From NCBI GenBank assembly GCA_031969915.1, contig DALYJJ010000079.1:1-28690 (forward strand): DNA of 28,690 nucleotides. The letters run 5' to 3'. This document shows, one piece after another, positions 21,036 through 28,690 of the stretch (position 1 is its first letter; the number at the start of each line of letters is the position of its first letter). The stretch comes from DALYJJ01 sp031969915. Its GTDB lineage: Bacteria > Acidobacteriota > Terriglobia > Bryobacterales > Bryobacteraceae. Both the position numbers and the translations under genes were made by a program. Below the pieces are notes generated by a model. The model ran no database searches. It worked only from the letters and a program-made list of their open reading frames with translations, and was not told where the DNA came from.

Positions 21036-21955
21036 CTACTGCCCCGGGTCGTAGCCCTTGATGCGGCGGACCCAGATGTTGCGGTAGCGCACCTTCACGT
21101 CGTGGTCCTGCAGGCGAAGCGGCTCTTCGGGCCCATGCGGCTCGTACTTCCTGATCGCGCGGTGCGCCATCTGCCCGATGAGTTCCTGGCGGTTGTGCAC
21201 CATCACGCCGTTGTGGAAGACGGTCGCGTAGGCCGGCTTCACCAGTTTCTCCCCTTCGAAGCGCGGCGCTTCGAACACGATGTCGTAGACGTTCCACTCA
21301 CCCGGCTTGCGCGAGGCGTTCACCATGGGCGGCCACTGGCCGTAGATGGACGCCGCCTGGCCGTCTGCGTACGTCGGGTTGTCCCACGAGTCCAGCACCT
21401 GGATCTCGTAGCGGCCCATGATGAGCACGCCGCTGTTGGCCTCGGCCAAGCCCGACGCGGCTGGCGTGCTCACCGGCGNNNNNNNNNNCTGGTGTTGGGG
21501 ATGACAGGCTTCGACGTGCTGGACCTCGACACGCCGCTGTTGGCGCGCCACTGGCTGGTGCCTTCGAGTTCGGTTGGCGCGGAGAACTCGAGGTGCAACT
21601 GCATGTCGCCGAACTTCTCCTTGGTCACCAGGTCGCCGGAGCGAGGCGCGATTTCGAAGTAGCCGTTCTCCACCTTCCACTTTGCTTCGCTCGTCTGACC
21701 GCGCCTTTCATGCTGCCATTGGGAAAGGTCCTTCCCGTCGAAGAGCACGATGGCGTCGCTCGGCGCGTCGCCCAGCTTGGCGCCGGGCGTGACCAGCGGC
21801 GGCTTCGGGCGCGCGATGTCGTGCACGCGCCACTTCTGGCCGGGCAGCACCGGTCCGTCGTCATATCCAACGGGGGCGGTGCGATACTGCTTGCCTTGGG
21901 ATTGAGCGAAGGCAGCGCTCGCGATCAGAATCGTGAAGACCAGGGTGCGGTTCAT
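21036..21955 (-). CDS. Exported DUF1080 (3-keto-disaccharide hydrolase family) protein, interrupted by an assembly gap
   Basis: The gene starts with a signal peptide (MNRTLVFTILIASAAFAQ) and AIVLFDGKDLSQWQ, the opening of the DUF1080 concanavalin-like fold. After the gap it continues with NSGVLIMGRYEIQVLDSW, NPTYADGQAASIYGQ and the ending VRYRNIWVRRI, all family hallmarks. Some members hydrolyse 3-keto glycosides; Acidobacteriota and Planctomycetota have many copies. Ten Ns at 21479-21488 break the frame (the span is not a multiple of three), and the left contig carries about 13 out-of-place residues beside the gap. I take it as one intact gene damaged by assembly, about 285-300 residues. GGGGAG precedes the ATG. 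Confidence 0.8.
21479..21488. other. Assembly gap (10 N)
   Basis: Ten N bases, a fixed-length scaffold gap. The 15-mer CACGCCGCTGTTGGC occurs on both sides (21426-21440 and 21530-21544), so the join is probably between overlapping or homologous contig ends. Confidence 0.98.
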
Positions 21956-22009
21956 GGGACTCCCCTTAAACGACCTAGCTTATCAAGACGGCTCTGGCGG
22001 GCCACGGCG

Positions 22010-23035
22010 TTACGCGGACTTGATCTCCGTCCATAAGCGGTCTCGCAAGCGCTGGACCGCCGTGGGCATGGGCTGGAACCACTCGCCGCGGGCGAGGGTC
22101 CGGGCGTCCGGATACAGCACCGGATTGCCGCTCACCTCGGCGGGGAGCAGGGCGCGTGCTTTGGCGTTAACCGTAGCGGTGCGCGTCTCGACGACCACCG
22201 TGGCGGCCACGGCCGGCCGCAGCAGGTAGTTGATGAAACGGTGGGCGAGTTCCGCGCGACGGCTTTCCCGAAGAATCACCGCGCTGTCGGCATAGAGGGG
22301 GAAGCCCTCCTCCGGGTAGGCGAAGCGCAACGTGGGCGCGCCGTCGATGGCCTGCTGCGAGGTGGTCGCCCAGAGCTGCGCGGCGAGGACGTCGCCGGCG
22401 ATCATCTGATCGCGAACCTCGGCGTTGAGGTAAGCGCGCAGCAGTCTCTTCTGGTCGATGGCCTCGCGCTGAGCGGCGCGGAGTTCCGTTTCCGACGTCG
22501 AGTTGAGCGAGTAACCGAGTTTCTTGAGCGACGCGCCGAGCACTTCGGCCGGATCGTCGAGCATCGTGATGCGGCCGGCCAGGGGGCGGCGCCACATGTC
22601 GGACCAGCGCCGCGGCGGGGGCTGCAGGGAGCCCTGATAGAGAATGCCGCTCGCGCCCCACATATAGGGCACCGAATAGCGAACCGCCGGATCCCAAGCC
22701 GGGCGGCGGAACGGCGCATCGAGGTTGTCCAGATCCGGGAGCCACTCGTGGCGCACCTCCGCGAGGAGCCGGTTTTCGATCATCGGGCCGACAAAGTAGC
22801 TAGACGGGAAGACCACGTCCCACCCGGAGTTTCCCCCCAGCACCCGGGCCAGCATCTCTTCGTTGCTCTCGTAGACGGCATACCGGACCCGGACGTTGAA
22901 CTCCTTCTCGAAATCCGGGATCGTGCGCTCGGCGACGTAGGCCGACCAGTTGAAGACGTTGAGCCGCGGCCGCAGGTCGCGCGAACAGCCGGCGAGCCCG
23001 CCGAGGCCGAGAAAGAAGACCGTGCGCCGGTTCAT
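22010..23035 (-). CDS. potD: Spermidine/putrescine ABC transporter, periplasmic substrate-binding lipoprotein
   Basis: A 341-residue PotD/PotF-type binding protein that hands polyamines to the permease. It begins with a lipoprotein signal (LGLGGLAGC, lipid on C17). Then follow LNVFNWSAYVAERTIPDFEKEFNVRVRYAVYESNEEM, WDVVFPSSYFVGPMIENRLLAEV and VPYMWGASGILYQ, standard for the family. The ATG at 23035 overlaps the permease stop by 4 nt (ATGA). The open frame extends far upstream, but that part is a shadow of the permease gene. It is the last gene of a potABCD operon; a DUF1080 gene follows on the same strand 54 nt later. Specificity for spermidine or putrescine is not readable. Confidence 0.9.
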   Translation of the reverse strand: MNRRTVFFLGLGGLAGCSRDLRPRLNVFNWSAYVAERTIPDFEKEFNVRVRYAVYESNEEMLARVLGGNSGWDVVFPSSYFVGPMIENRLLAEVRHEWLPDLDNLDAPFRRPAWDPAVRYSVPYMWGASGILYQGSLQPPPRRWSDMWRRPLAGRITMLDDPAEVLGASLKKLGYSLNSTSETELRAAQREAIDQKRLLRAYLNAEVRDQMIAGDVLAAQLWATTSQQAIDGAPTLRFAYPEEGFPLYADSAVILRESRRAELAHRFINYLLRPAVAATVVVETRTATVNAKARALLPAEVSGNPVLYPDARTLARGEWFQPMPTAVQRLRDRLWTEIKSA

Positions 23036-23799
23036 TTCTGCAACCGCTCCGAGGCGAGGATCAGGACGCCGAGGCCGAAAACAATGGCCGTGGAGATGGC
23101 ATTCACCACCGGGTTGCCGCCGCGGCGGGCCATGGCGTAGATCACCATGGGGAGCGTTTCGGAGTCGACTCCGGCGACGAAGCTCGTGATGACGTAGTCG
23201 TCGATGGAGAGAGTAAAGGCCAGCAGAGCGGCCGCGACGACGCCCGGCATGAGTTGCGGAAGCGTCACCTCGCGGAAGGCGGACCACTCGGTGGCCCCAA
23301 GATCGAGCGCGGCTTCTTCGAGCGCCGGATCGAGCGCGCGAAGGCGGGCCATCACGACGATGACGACATAGGCGAGGCAGAACATCACGTGCGCCGCGAT
23401 GACGGTATGCATGCCGAGGTGGATGTCGAGCGCGCGGAAGGCCCACTGATAGAACGCGAGCAGCGCGACACCCATGACGATTTCGGGCGTGACCAGAGAA
23501 AGGTAGAGGGCAGCGGAGAGCGAGCGTTCCAAACCACGCCGGGCGCGCTTCCAGAGCCCGTAAGCGGCCAGAGTGCCAAGAACCGTGGCCACGGCGGTGG
23601 CGGCGGCGGCGATCAGCAGGCTGTTCAGCGCGGACTCGGCGAGTTGCTCGTCGCGCAGCGCGGCCCGGTACCAGTGAAGCGAGAATCCCTCCCACACGGT
23701 GAACTTCGAAGCGTTGAAACTGAACGCGCCGAGGATCAACATCGGCAGATGGAGAAAGAGCAGCACGCCGGCCGCCCAGAGCGCGAGCGCGCGGTTCAC
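23032..23799 (-). CDS. potC: Spermidine/putrescine ABC transporter permease PotC
   Basis: A 255-residue inner-membrane permease with about six helices and the BPD-type EAA loop ALDPALEEAALDLGATEWSAFREVTLPQLMPGVVAA (around 150-185), which docks on the ATPase. The start (VNRALALWAAGVLLFLHLPMLILGAFSFN) and FTLSIDDYVITSFVAG are PotC signatures. The GTG start at 23799 overlaps the potB stop by 4 nt (GTGA), and its own stop overlaps potD by 4 nt. The upstream extension of the open frame is antisense-like shadow of potB and is not used. Confidence 0.93.
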   Translation of the reverse strand: MNRALALWAAGVLLFLHLPMLILGAFSFNASKFTVWEGFSLHWYRAALRDEQLAESALNSLLIAAAATAVATVLGTLAAYGLWKRARRGLERSLSAALYLSLVTPEIVMGVALLAFYQWAFRALDIHLGMHTVIAAHVMFCLAYVVIVVMARLRALDPALEEAALDLGATEWSAFREVTLPQLMPGVVAAALLAFTLSIDDYVITSFVAGVDSETLPMVIYAMARRGGNPVVNAISTAIVFGLGVLILASERLQK

Positions 23800-24665
23800 A
23801 GCAGAGACTCCCGGCTCCGCTTGGCCAGGATGGTCAGCAGAACCATGACCACGGCCATCAAGGCGAGCGACAGGGCTGCGCCGAAGGGCCAGTCGCGGGA
23901 GTTGGTGAACTGGTTCTGAATGAGGTTCCCGATGAGGATGGTCTTGCCGCCGCCGAGCAGGTCGGGCGTGAGGTAGGATCCGAGACACGGAATGAAGACC
24001 AGGATGGAGCCCGCGCCGATACCGGGAGCGGCGAGCGGGAGCACGATGCGCGTCAGGGCGGTCCACGGGCGCGCCCCCAGGTCGGCCGCGGCTTCGAGCA
24101 GGGATCTGTCGAGGCGCTCGAGCGTGGCGTAGATGGGCAGGACCATAAAGGGCAGGTAGCCGTACACCAGCCCCACAATCACCGCCACCGGGTTATAGAG
24201 CAGCGGAAGGGGCTCCGCGATGAGACCGCCGGCGAGCAGCAGCGTGTTCACCAGGCCGGTGTCCCGGAGGAGGAACATCCAGGCGTAGGTTCGGATCAGG
24301 AAACTGGTCCAGAAGGGAAGAATGACGAGGGCAAGGTAGAGGTTGCGGCGCGCGCCGACGCGCGCGATGAAGAGGGCCAGCGGAAAGCCGAGCAGGAAGC
24401 AAAGCGCGGTGGAGACGGCGGCGATCGCAAAGGAGCGAATGAGAATCGCGCCGTAGAGAGGATCCAGAAGGCGCACCAGGCTCCCCATCGTCAAGGGCTC
24501 CGAGACGCCCCCATAAGCGCCGCGCGTGAGCAACGAATAGACGGCGACGATCAGCAAGGGCGCCAGAAAAAGCGCCGCCATCACGGCCGTGGCCGGCGCC
24601 AGGCAGAGCAGCGGGAAGCGGCTGCGAGTTAGCGCGGGAGTTCCAGTTCGTCCTGGGGATGCCAC
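23796..24665 (-). CDS. potB: Spermidine/putrescine ABC transporter permease PotB
   Basis: A 289-residue permease partner of PotC with six predicted helices. Markers: the first helix at about 18-45 (LLCLAPATAVMAALFLAPLLIVAVYSLL), ILPFWTSFLIRTYAWMFLLRDTGLVN, and the EAA loop LDRSLLEAAADLGARPWTALTRIVLPLAAPGI. The PotB ending FIPCLGSYLTPDLLGGGKTILIGNLIQNQF is also clear. The start is a GTG at 24665, overlapping the end of potA by 37 nt; no better start lies nearer. It overlaps potC by 4 nt. Confidence 0.93.
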   Translation of the reverse strand: MASPGRTGTPALTRSRFPLLCLAPATAVMAALFLAPLLIVAVYSLLTRGAYGGVSEPLTMGSLVRLLDPLYGAILIRSFAIAAVSTALCFLLGFPLALFIARVGARRNLYLALVILPFWTSFLIRTYAWMFLLRDTGLVNTLLLAGGLIAEPLPLLYNPVAVIVGLVYGYLPFMVLPIYATLERLDRSLLEAAADLGARPWTALTRIVLPLAAPGIGAGSILVFIPCLGSYLTPDLLGGGKTILIGNLIQNQFTNSRDWPFGAALSLALMAVVMVLLTILAKRSRESLL

Positions 24666-25645
24666 CAGAGATGGACCGCCTCGCCGTGATGATACGAGCC
24701 GTTGAACCGGGAGACCTCCGCGACCGCGCGTTCGCCCGTTTCGAGGAGCGCGCGGACGTGAAGGCAGTTGCCGAGGAAAACCGAGCCTTCGACGACGGCC
24801 GGCACCACGCGGGCGCCGTTGGCGGGAAGGCCGTGAGAAATGCGCGTCGCTTCCGGGCGCACGCCGATGCCGTTGATCCAGTTCACAGCGCCGAGGAACC
24901 CGGCCACAAAACGGGACGCCGGGCGGAGGTAGACGTCCTGCGGCGTGCCCACCTGCTCCACGCGGCCGCGGTTCATGACCGCGATCGAGTCGGAAAGCTC
25001 AAGCGCTTCTTCCTGGTCATGGGTGATGAAGAGGAACGTGACCCCGACGCGGCGCTGGAGGCACTTCAACTCGGCGCGCATCTGTTTGCGAAGGTTGGGA
25101 TCGAGCGCGGAGAGCGGTTCATCGAGAAGGAGAACTTCGGGCTCCAACACCAGGGACCGCGCCAGGGCGACCCGCTGACGTTCGCCGCCGCTCAGTTGCG
25201 CCGGCAGGCGGCCGGCCTTGGCCCCGAGTTGAACCATGTCGAGCGCCTCGGCCGCGCGTTGCGAGCGTACCGGCGCGGGCAGGTTCCGGAAGTGGCGCAG
25301 GCCGAACTCGACGTTCTGTTGCACGGTGAGGTGCGGGAACAACGCGTAGTTTTGAAAGACCGTGCTGACGTTGCGTTGGTAGGGCGGGCGGCCGGTCAGC
25401 GGGTGGCCGTTGAGCAGGACCTCACCGGAGGTGGGCTGCTCAAAACCCGCGACCAGGCGGAGCGTTGTGGTCTTGCCGCAGCCCGAGGGCCCGAGCAGGG
25501 AGAAGAACGATCCACGCTGGACGGAGAGCGAGACATCGTCGACCGCGAGGGCGGCCTCGGCATGGGACTTGCCGGCAAAGTGTTTGCGGAGCTGCCTGAG
25601 CTCCAGCACTGTGTCCATCAGAGTCTGATGAAGATCGTAGCTCAT
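24629..25645 (-). CDS. potA: Spermidine/putrescine ABC transporter ATP-binding protein PotA
   Basis: An ATPase of about 338 residues driving polyamine import. Walker A GPSGCGKTT, Q-loop VFQNYALFPHLTV, signature LSGGERQR, Walker B LLLDEPLSALD and the His switch ITHDQEEAL are all present. A C-terminal TOBE-like regulatory domain (about 240-335) follows. Three ATG codons could start it (25696, 25645, 25618). I prefer 25645, with a CCGGA just upstream; residues before the LELRQLRKHF strand are not conserved in the family, so the choice is uncertain by about 25 residues. It is first in the operon and divergent from the glucosyl-phosphoglycerate synthase gene 142 nt away. Confidence 0.93.
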   Translation of the reverse strand: MSYDLHQTLMDTVLELRQLRKHFAGKSHAEAALAVDDVSLSVQRGSFFSLLGPSGCGKTTTLRLVAGFEQPTSGEVLLNGHPLTGRPPYQRNVSTVFQNYALFPHLTVQQNVEFGLRHFRNLPAPVRSQRAAEALDMVQLGAKAGRLPAQLSGGERQRVALARSLVLEPEVLLLDEPLSALDPNLRKQMRAELKCLQRRVGVTFLFITHDQEEALELSDSIAVMNRGRVEQVGTPQDVYLRPASRFVAGFLGAVNWINGIGVRPEATRISHGLPANGARVVPAVVEGSVFLGNCLHVRALLETGERAVAEVSRFNGSYHHGEAVHLWWHPQDELELPR

Positions 25646-25787
25646 TTCCGGAGAGCGGCGAAATCTTTTTCGAGTGGCTGCGCGCCTGTTGGACATTCGT
25701 GAACGGTGAGTGAAGGGCGATTCCCCTATCGACCGGATGGTGAAAACGGGGCACGACCCCTACCCTGAGAAGGGAAAGGAGCGCGCC

Positions 25788-27044
25788 ATGGCGGATTTCT
25801 ACCAGACGGGTATCGTTACCACGCTGCATCGACTGAGCGGTGAAGATCCGCAGCGCAGCGAACGCAGGCTGGAAGAGTACAGCGAACGGACGGCGGCGGC
25901 GCTGGTGCTGCCCGCGCTCTACTCCGAGTTTCAGCAGCCGGCGATGCGGCGGATCGTGGACGAACTGCGCGGCGTGCGTTTTCTGAAGCGAATCGTCGTG
26001 GCGTTGGGACGGGCCTCGGAGGTGGAATACCGGCACGCGCGCTCGTTCTTCGAGAACTTCGAAACGCCGGTGACGTTCGTGCAGGTGGACCACCCGGAGG
26101 TGCTCGAACTGTTCCAGGAGCTGGATGCGAGCGGGCTGGGAGCGGGGGAGGCAGGCAAGGGGCGTTCGTGCTGGCTGGCGAGCGGGTATGTGCAGGCGCT
26201 GGGAGATTGCGACGTGATTGCGCTGCACGACTGCGACATCCGCAACTACTCGCGGGCGCTGCTGGCGCGTTTGTGTTACCCGCTGATGCACCCCACATTG
26301 CGCTTCGATTTCTGCAAGGGTTTCTACGCGCGGCACTCGGACCGGCTGCACGGGCGGGTGACCCGGCTGTTTCTGACCCCGCTGGTGCGGGCGATGCAAG
26401 GGCTCGCTCCCGGGGCGGCCTTCCTTCGATTCATCGACAGCTTTCGGTACGCGCTGGCCGGCGAATTCAGCATGCGCACGGCGCTGGCGGCGGAAAATCA
26501 AGTTCCGGGGGACTGGGGACTGGAGGTCGGAGTGCTGGCCGAGGTGTTTCGCAACTGCCCGGCCAGCCGGGTCTGCCAGACGGACCTGGCGGATTGCTAC
26601 GACCACAAGCACCAGGCGCTTTCGGCGGACAATCCGGGGACGGGATTACGCCGGATGACCCGCGAAATCGCGCGGAGCCTGCTGCGGGCGGTTGCGAGCG
26701 AGGGCATCGTACTGGGCCGCGATGCCCTTCGCACCCTGGAAGCAACCTACGTGCGCTCGGCGGAGGACATGATCCGGCGGTATCACGCGGACGCGGTGAT
26801 CAACGGGCTCGCCTTCGATCAACACGCCGAGCGGAGAGCCGTGCTCGCCTTCGGCGCGAGCCTGCGGGACGCGGCGGCGGAGTTCATGCGCAACCCGCTG
26901 GGAGCGGCGCCGATTCCGGCCTGGAACCTGGTGGAGTCCGCGTTGCCGGAATTCGCGGGACGCCTGTTGGAAGTCGTGTCGCGCACGGACCGGGCGGGCC
27001 GCGGGCGCGTGGCGTTGTGGCCGGCGGCGGAGCTCACGGCGTAA
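25788..27044 (+). CDS. gpgS: Glucosyl-3-phosphoglycerate synthase-type glycosyltransferase
   Basis: A 418-residue GT-A glycosyltransferase resembling bacterial GpgS/MpgS. It would transfer glucose (or mannose) from a nucleotide sugar to 3-phosphoglycerate, the first step to glucosylglycerate or mannosylglycerate, solutes against salt or nitrogen stress. Markers: the nucleotide and metal motif VIALHDCDIRNY with D148 and D150, FCKGFYARHSDRLHGRVTRLFLTPLV (acceptor-binding region), and GEFSMRTALAAENQVPGDWGLEVGVL. The ATG at 25788 has AAAGGAG upstream and is preferred to the in-frame start 26 codons earlier. The 3' end overlaps that of the convergent phosphatase gene by 11 nt. Glucosyl versus mannosyl specificity is open. 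Confidence 0.85.
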   Translation: MADFYQTGIVTTLHRLSGEDPQRSERRLEEYSERTAAALVLPALYSEFQQPAMRRIVDELRGVRFLKRIVVALGRASEVEYRHARSFFENFETPVTFVQVDHPEVLELFQELDASGLGAGEAGKGRSCWLASGYVQALGDCDVIALHDCDIRNYSRALLARLCYPLMHPTLRFDFCKGFYARHSDRLHGRVTRLFLTPLVRAMQGLAPGAAFLRFIDSFRYALAGEFSMRTALAAENQVPGDWGLEVGVLAEVFRNCPASRVCQTDLADCYDHKHQALSADNPGTGLRRMTREIARSLLRAVASEGIVLGRDALRTLEATYVRSAEDMIRRYHADAVINGLAFDQHAERRAVLAFGASLRDAAAEFMRNPLGAAPIPAWNLVESALPEFAGRLLEVVSRTDRAGRGRVALWPAAELTA

Positions 27045-27810
27045 GCAGGCCGAGCACGGCTTGGTTCCAACCGGCGGGTCCGTCGAGGGCGGTGACTTCG
27101 GCGGTGGGGAGTTGGCGGAGGATGAGTTGAGCGTGCTCGGAGCGAACGACAATGGCGCGGTGGCAGGCGCGGAGGAGCGGAAGGTCATTGGGCGCGTCAC
27201 CGAGAGCGACGGTGGTGACCTCGCCGTGGCGTTCGCAATAGCGTTCGATCAGGTAGCGCGCGGCGGCGCCTTTGTCGATGGGGCCGGTGAGATGAAAGAA
27301 GCGTCCGCCGCGAGTCCAGCGCTTGCCGAGCGCTTCGATCGCGGTGAGCAAGCGCTGCGCCGGCTCGCCGTCGGGGATGACGAAGGGTTCGTCGTGATCG
27401 CGGCGGCGGGCACGTTCGGCGGCATCGGGTGGGAGCCCGGTGAGTTCGGCGACCTCCGCGGCGGTCATCTCCGCGAACCCACGGGCGGCCACGCCGGAAG
27501 TGCGGGAGGCGCGGCGCAGCGCGGCGACGTTCGATTCATACCGGCAGCCGAAGCGCACCACACGCTGGGTGCGGTGAGGGTGAAAATAGGAAGCGGGAAT
27601 CACGGCGAGGGCGCCGTTCTCCGCCAGGTACGGATGACGGAATCCGAGGTCCGCGAGCAAGGGCTCCACTTCAGCGCGCGTCTTGCTGGTGGAGAGCACG
27701 AGCGGCACGCCCGCGGCGCGCACCAGTTCGAGGGCGGGAAGCGCGGCGGCGTAGGAGTAGGTTTCACGGTCGAGCAGAGTTCCGTCGAGATCGCTGAATA
27801 TGACCAACAT
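27034..27810 (-). CDS. HAD-family mannosyl/glucosyl-3-phosphoglycerate phosphatase
   Basis: A 258-residue HAD phosphatase of the Cof/MpgP type. The nucleophile motif FSDLDGTLLD gives D7 and acid/base D9. STSKTRAEV is motif II, and GDAPNDLPLLRACHRAIVV gives the last motif with the two acidic residues. AENGALAVIP is typical of mannosyl-3-phosphoglycerate phosphatases. It would remove the phosphate from the product of the convergent synthase, finishing glucosyl- or mannosylglycerate. The ATG at 27810 opens exactly at the motif; the open frame before it is not used. It shares 11 bases with the start of the divergent kinase gene, an unusual arrangement, so one of the two starts may be set too far out. 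Confidence 0.88.
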   Translation of the reverse strand: MLVIFSDLDGTLLDRETYSYAAALPALELVRAAGVPLVLSTSKTRAEVEPLLADLGFRHPYLAENGALAVIPASYFHPHRTQRVVRFGCRYESNVAALRRASRTSGVAARGFAEMTAAEVAELTGLPPDAAERARRRDHDEPFVIPDGEPAQRLLTAIEALGKRWTRGGRFFHLTGPIDKGAAARYLIERYCERHGEVTTVALGDAPNDLPLLRACHRAIVVRSEHAQLILRQLPTAEVTALDGPAGWNQAVLGLLTP

Positions 27811-28690
27811 CGCGCCTGAACCATCGAAACACGGGAGCGGCGAGAGGGCCATCCGGTCGAAAGGGGAGCCGCCGGCAGGGGGGCGTTTCGGCAGTTGGCC
27901 GCTGCTGACCCTGGCGTTCGGGAGCCTGGTGGCGCTGATGATCGTTTCGGGTGTGGCGACCGTGAACAAGGCGACGAACCTCTATTCGACGCTATCGCGG
28001 CTGAACCGCGAGTACCGGCAACACTGGCGGAGCGTGGAGGAGATTCAATCCGGGATTCACGTTTCGAGCGTACTCATCCGCGACTACCTGCTGGACCCCT
28101 CGCAGGAACGGGCGAAGGAGACGCGCGACGAACTGCTGAAGGTGCGGAAGCAGATGGAAGGCCTGCTGGCGCCGGCCGAGCTGGCGCACCTGCGCAAAGA
28201 GATTGACGCCTACTGGGACACGTTCGACCCGGTCTTCGAATGGGAGGCGGACGACAAAAAAGCGATGGGCTTCTGGTTCCTGCGGCAACGGGTGATGCCG
28301 CGCCGGGAGGCCGCATTGGCGCTGGCGCTCGAGGCGCAAAACCTGACCGAGGTGACCTTCCGCAGGCAGCGCGAAGAGATCCGGCAGAATGAGGAAGAAC
28401 TCCGGGGATACGTGTGGCGGATGCTGGCCGCGACGGTGCTGCTGGGAGCGCTCGTGGCGGCGGGCAGCATTGTGCGGGTGTGGCAGTTGGAGAAGCGGTC
28501 GCGGCGCGCGGAGGACGAGATGCGGCGCCTTTCGCATGAGCTGGTGTCCGCACAGGAGGAGGAGCGGCGGGCCATCACGCGCGAGCTGCACGAGAGCTCG
28601 AGCGAGCGGCTGCGCGCCACGCACTCGAAGGACTGGCGCGGCTTCATCCGCGTCTCGCGGGACGTCATCCGCGGCATCGACCTCGAGGTC
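27800..28690 (+). CDS. Sensor histidine kinase (NarX/HisKA_3-like), 3' end outside window
   Basis: The frame from an ATG at 27800 stays open to the window end (297 codons). Layout: a basic cytoplasmic tail, TM helix 1 (about 34-54, PLLTLAFGSLVALMIVSGV), and a periplasmic helical sensor of about 150 residues (YSTLSRLNREYRQHWRSVEEI ... LIRDYLLDPSQERAKETRDELLKVR), which resembles CHASE3/4HB-type sensors. TM helix 2 (about 206-228) and a coiled linker follow, then the start of a HisKA_3 dimerisation helix, LSHELVSAQEEERRAITRELHE, with the phospho-acceptor H264. After H264 the residues no longer look like a kinase. The start overlaps the divergent phosphatase by 11 nt. Signal unknown. Confidence 0.75.
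   Translation, partial: MTNIAPEPSKHGSGERAIRSKGEPPAGGRFGSWPLLTLAFGSLVALMIVSGVATVNKATNLYSTLSRLNREYRQHWRSVEEIQSGIHVSSVLIRDYLLDPSQERAKETRDELLKVRKQMEGLLAPAELAHLRKEIDAYWDTFDPVFEWEADDKKAMGFWFLRQRVMPRREAALALALEAQNLTEVTFRRQREEIRQNEEELRGYVWRMLAATVLLGALVAAGSIVRVWQLEKRSRRAEDEMRRLSHELVSAQEEERRAITRELHESSSERLRATHSKDWRGFIRVSRDVIRGIDLEV

Noticed and set aside
24659..25702. 347-codon plus-strand frame opposite potA
   Set aside because: potA has every ABC motif; this is its antisense shadow.
27061..27819. 252-codon glycine-rich plus-strand frame opposite the HAD phosphatase
   Set aside because: Low-complexity mirror of a gene with clear HAD motifs.
1..28690. CRISPR array
   Set aside because: No series of regularly spaced direct repeats was seen.

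Overview
The window is a high-GC bacterial chromosome segment. The exported DUF1080 protein, the KDG-kinase-like sugar kinase, the glucosyl/mannosyl-glycerate pair and the periplasmic CobN-type cluster together suggest an Acidobacteriota genome of the Bryobacter/Solibacter kind. That is inference from gene content only. A run of ten Ns at 21479-21488 shows it comes from a draft or metagenome assembly.

Left half (1-15250) looks like an integrated genomic island. Its right edge is a tRNA-Leu(CAG) gene (15252-15338, minus strand), with a tyrosine recombinase (13915-15018) and a small excisionase-like HTH gene on the 3' side of the tRNA. The far end of the island lies outside the window. Inside, from left: the end of an unknown gene; a repeat-rich HTH/Myb-like protein; a small HTH protein; an AbiEi/AbiEii type IV toxin-antitoxin pair; an XRE regulator split by one extra A in an A7 run; then the main cargo.

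The main cargo is a nickel-regulated uptake cluster (4480-13372). NikR is divergent from an unrecognised internally duplicated 316-residue protein. After that come, in one tightly overlapping unit, a TonB-dependent receptor, a MotA/TolQ/ExbB-like channel, a DUF2149 (ExbD-like) protein and a CobN-like chelatase with a Sec signal and a C-terminal membrane anchor. The last four match the order of the Bacteroidota haem uptake genes hmuR-S-T-U in content but here sit beside NikR. The unknown gene and the receptor gene carry the same 27-bp dyad-like site at exactly the same distance (41 nt) from their start codons, so they are probably co-regulated by NikR. My reading is an envelope system that imports a nickel (or related metal) complex and strips or inserts metal in the periplasm.

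Right half (15340-28690) is ordinary chromosome: a vitamin B6 operon (pdxR-pdxS-pdxT plus a low-molecular-weight phosphatase/ArsC) read toward the tRNA; a divergent exported protein made of three RidA-like domains; a KDG-kinase-like PfkB sugar kinase; a DUF1080 protein interrupted by the assembly gap; a complete potABCD polyamine ABC transporter operon; a glucosyl-3-phosphoglycerate synthase convergent with its HAD phosphatase (compatible solute synthesis); and the beginning of a sensor histidine kinase that runs off the window.

Several genes (abiEi, int, the RidA protein) have a -10-like hexamer ending exactly 6 nt before the start codon, suggesting leaderless transcripts are common in this organism.
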